A stretch of 7,034 bases of DNA from Planctomycetota bacterium (GTDB taxonomy: Bacteria > Planctomycetota > Planctomycetia > Pirellulales > Thermoguttaceae). The notes beneath the pieces were generated by a model, which worked only from the letters and a program-made list of their open reading frames with translations, was not told the origin of the DNA and ran no database searches. Position 1 is the stretch's first letter. Each line of letters opens with the position of its first letter. Position numbers and translations under genes: made by a program. The DNA is taken from positions 1-7,034 of the forward strand of contig JAJYGU010000347.1 in the NCBI GenBank assembly GCA_021784975.1, in the 5' to 3' direction. Positions 5,445 to 7,034 of the stretch are shown one piece after another.

Positions 5445-6650
5445 ATGTTGCGCATTGTTCCGGTGCCGATATTTACCATGATGGCTATAGCCGGCTCGGT
5501 GTGCCCCTGCGCCTTGGCCCAGGAGCGGAACGTGGTCGTCGAAGCGTCGAGCATCAAGCAGACCTGGGCGGTGGTCATCGGCATCCAGCAATATCAGGCC
5601 GCCCCAAGATTGGCCTGCGCCGGGCAAGATGCGAAGTTGTTTGCGGATACGCTCTCAACCATCGGACACGTTTCACGGCAGAATATTCTCCAAGTGACCG
5701 ACAATACACTATTGAAGCCAAACTGCGAAACCCTGCGCCGGCAGATCGATGTTTGGCTCGCCAAGCCGGGAGAATGCGACACGCTGCTGTTCTTCTTTAG
5801 CGGCCACGGCCTGTGGAATCCCGCCAACGGGCGAATGTATCTGGCGACCACCGACACTCGGCTGGAAGACATCGAACACTCGTCGCTGGGCATCGCCCGG
5901 CTGCGCGAGCAGCTTGGCCGGTGCAAAGCGTCCAATAAGATTCTGATCCTCGACTGCTGCCACAGTGGGGCACTCAAGGGCGAATCGCTGGACGGCGAGA
6001 AGCTCACCAAGGCCTTTGAAAATGTCACCGGGCTCGTCACGCTGGCCAGTTGCAAGGGCAACCAGGTCAGCCTGGAATGGAAGGAGAAGTATCAGGGGCT
6101 GTTCAGCTATTGGCTGATCCGCGGGCTGCATGGCGAGGCCGACCTTGTGCCGGACGGCAAGATCGACGTGGACGAACTCTACCGCTACGTCAGCGAAAAG
6201 GTGCCGCAGACGGCCTTGGCCGAGTTTGGCGTCAAGCAAACGCCCGTCCGCTCCGTGTTGCCCGATGTCGAGGGCGTACCGGTGGTCCTTTCGCTTGCCG
6301 GTGGAGTACGAGCACCAGCCCCGCCGCCCGCAGCGAACCCACCGCCGTCGGCCAGGAATCCGAGGGTGATTCACGTGGTGCTCGAAGCTCCGCCCGAGAC
6401 GCTCGGCATCCGCTGTTCGGAAGTTTCGGATGGCTTGCTCATCTTCGGAGCTCCAGCCGGCAGCGTGGCGGAAAAGGCCGGACTCGGCTACGCGCAGACC
6501 ATTACACACGTGGATGGCAAGGAGGTGACCAGCCTGTCAGAGCTTAACGACATGCTTGCCCGTGCTCGGGACCGCGGCTCGATTACCATCACAACCCACA
6601 ACCACTTTGGCGTGGTTCGGACGGTAGAACTCACCTGGCGACCGAAATGA
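5445..6650 (+). CDS. Secreted caspase-fold protease with C-terminal PDZ domain
   Basis: From ATG 5445 the product has 401 residues. Residues 1-25 are a signal peptide ending ALA. Residues ~40-285 are a typical peptidase C14 domain: strand WAVVIGIQQY, the helix around AGQDAKLFADTL, catalytic His121 in FFFSGHG, and catalytic Cys172 in LDCCHSG with Asp170 two residues earlier. The end of the domain (GLFSYWLIRGLHGEAD, DVDELYRYVSEK, QTPVRSVLP) matches the caspase remnant at the start of the window. A Pro-rich linker (~288-308) leads to one PDZ domain (~309-401) with the pattern LIFGAPAGSVAEKAGL, ITHVDGKEVTS and a terminal VVRTVEL strand. Family members usually cut after Arg/Lys (metacaspase type) or Asp; which applies here cannot be read from the sequence. 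It sits 49 bases after the caspase-2xPDZ gene and is likely its operon partner. The protein is probably periplasmic or envelope-exposed. Confidence 0.92.
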   Translation: MLRIVPVPIFTMMAIAGSVCPCALAQERNVVVEASSIKQTWAVVIGIQQYQAAPRLACAGQDAKLFADTLSTIGHVSRQNILQVTDNTLLKPNCETLRRQIDVWLAKPGECDTLLFFFSGHGLWNPANGRMYLATTDTRLEDIEHSSLGIARLREQLGRCKASNKILILDCCHSGALKGESLDGEKLTKAFENVTGLVTLASCKGNQVSLEWKEKYQGLFSYWLIRGLHGEADLVPDGKIDVDELYRYVSEKVPQTALAEFGVKQTPVRSVLPDVEGVPVVLSLAGGVRAPAPPPAANPPPSARNPRVIHVVLEAPPETLGIRCSEVSDGLLIFGAPAGSVAEKAGLGYAQTITHVDGKEVTSLSELNDMLARARDRGSITITTHNHFGVVRTVELTWRPK

Positions 6651-6667
6651 CGCGAGCAGCCAGATAG

Positions 6668-6991
6668 GGCGCGCTCGGCGCGGTCGAAGAACCAACTTAT
6701 TCCGTGCCCGGCGAGACGTACCTGCATTGCACCACGCAAGGAATCTTTCCCTACCAATCGAACAAAGAGTTTGCGCCTCCGCCGGCCGCACCCGCTTTCT
6801 CGGTCCTTCATCCCGAACTTCAGGAGATGTTCCTTCGGTGTTTCGTCCACGGACACAAAGACCCCGCCGCACGGCCAACGGCGCGAGAGTGGATTGACAC
6901 CCTTGACAAGGCCGAAAGCGGACTGGTGCAGTGCCGGAAAGACTCGAATCATTGGTATTCAAGCCACGCGAAGAAATGCCACTGGTGGTAA
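6668..6991 (+). pseudogene. Remnant of the C-terminal end of a protein-kinase-like gene
   Basis: After TAG at 6665 the frame is open to TAA at 6989-6991, giving about 107 residues; the first possible start is GTG 6704 (95 residues) with no good ribosome binding site. The piece GIFPYQSNKEFAPPPAAP, HPELQEMFLRCF, DPAARPTAREW and the end L-x-x-AE-x-x-L-x-x-C-x5-H-W-Y-x-x-H-x3-C resemble the tail of planctomycete kinase-fold proteins, in which the C-lobe 'RPTA-EW' helix is followed by a Cys/His finger ending CPWC. Here the end is CHWW, so the last Cys is lost, and the whole kinase catalytic core (P-loop, HRD, DFG) is absent. I call it a decayed fragment rather than a gene. A small expressed protein starting at 6704 cannot be excluded. 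Confidence 0.65.
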
Positions 6992-7004
6992 CCGTTCACA
7001 GGCC

Positions 7005-7025
7005 GGGGACTGGCTCGTTTTTCGC
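7005..7025. repeat. Possible REP-like sequence at the window edge
   Basis: GGGGACTGGCTCGTTTTTCG has the same GGGGAC start and T-rich centre as the REP-like elements inside the CHAP gene. The second arm, if any, lies beyond the window, so this is a weak call. Confidence 0.3.
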
Positions 7026-7034
7026 CCTTGGAGG

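Noticed and set aside
6651..6700. GC-rich stretch with CGCGC and GCGCG after the caspase-PDZ gene as a terminator
   Set aside because: The stem is short and no T-tract follows it.

Overview
The window looks like a GC-rich chromosome segment from a planctomycete, probably of the Pirellulales type. This rests on three things: several secreted caspase-fold (peptidase C14) proteins with TPR or PDZ extensions, a fragment of a planctomycete-style kinase tail with a Cys/His finger, and REP-like palindromes (GGGACAGTCCC) translated in frame as 'GTVPF'. The organism call is inference from gene style; no rRNA or other marker is present. All recognisable genes are on the + strand.

Layout. (1) Positions 2-1561 hold the 3' part of a caspase-fold protein fused to a long TPR-like helical array; its catalytic residues lie outside the window. 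(2) Positions 1562-2092 are about 530 bases without a convincing gene. Between 1739 and 2030 this gap is packed with consecutive perfect hairpins, four GTTCA and two complementary TGAAC motifs, and a ribosome binding site plus ATG that opens only a 10-codon frame. I read it as a candidate structured RNA, possibly a stand-alone HEARO/omega-RNA-like element, though the family is unproven. (3) Positions 2093-3790 encode an exported protein with a Pro-rich linker built partly from REP palindromes, a middle domain resembling the PsbP/DUF1795 fold, and a C-terminal CHAP Cys/His amidase domain. (4) Positions 3878-5395 encode an exported caspase-fold protein with two nearly identical PDZ-like repeats. 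(5) Positions 5445-6650 encode an exported caspase-fold protein with canonical SGHG and DCCHSG motifs and one C-terminal PDZ domain. (6) Positions 6668-6991 are a truncated remnant of the C-terminal end of a protein-kinase-like gene. A possible REP-like sequence lies at the right edge.

The CHAP, caspase-2xPDZ and caspase-PDZ genes are co-directional with gaps of 87 and 49 bases, and each has a signal peptide and its own ribosome binding site. They are likely one transcription unit making a set of envelope or periplasmic proteins: two caspase-fold proteases with peptide-binding PDZ domains and a putative peptidoglycan hydrolase. A third caspase-fold protein (caspase-TPR) lies upstream across the structured gap. 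No defence, toxin or signalling role can be shown from sequence alone.
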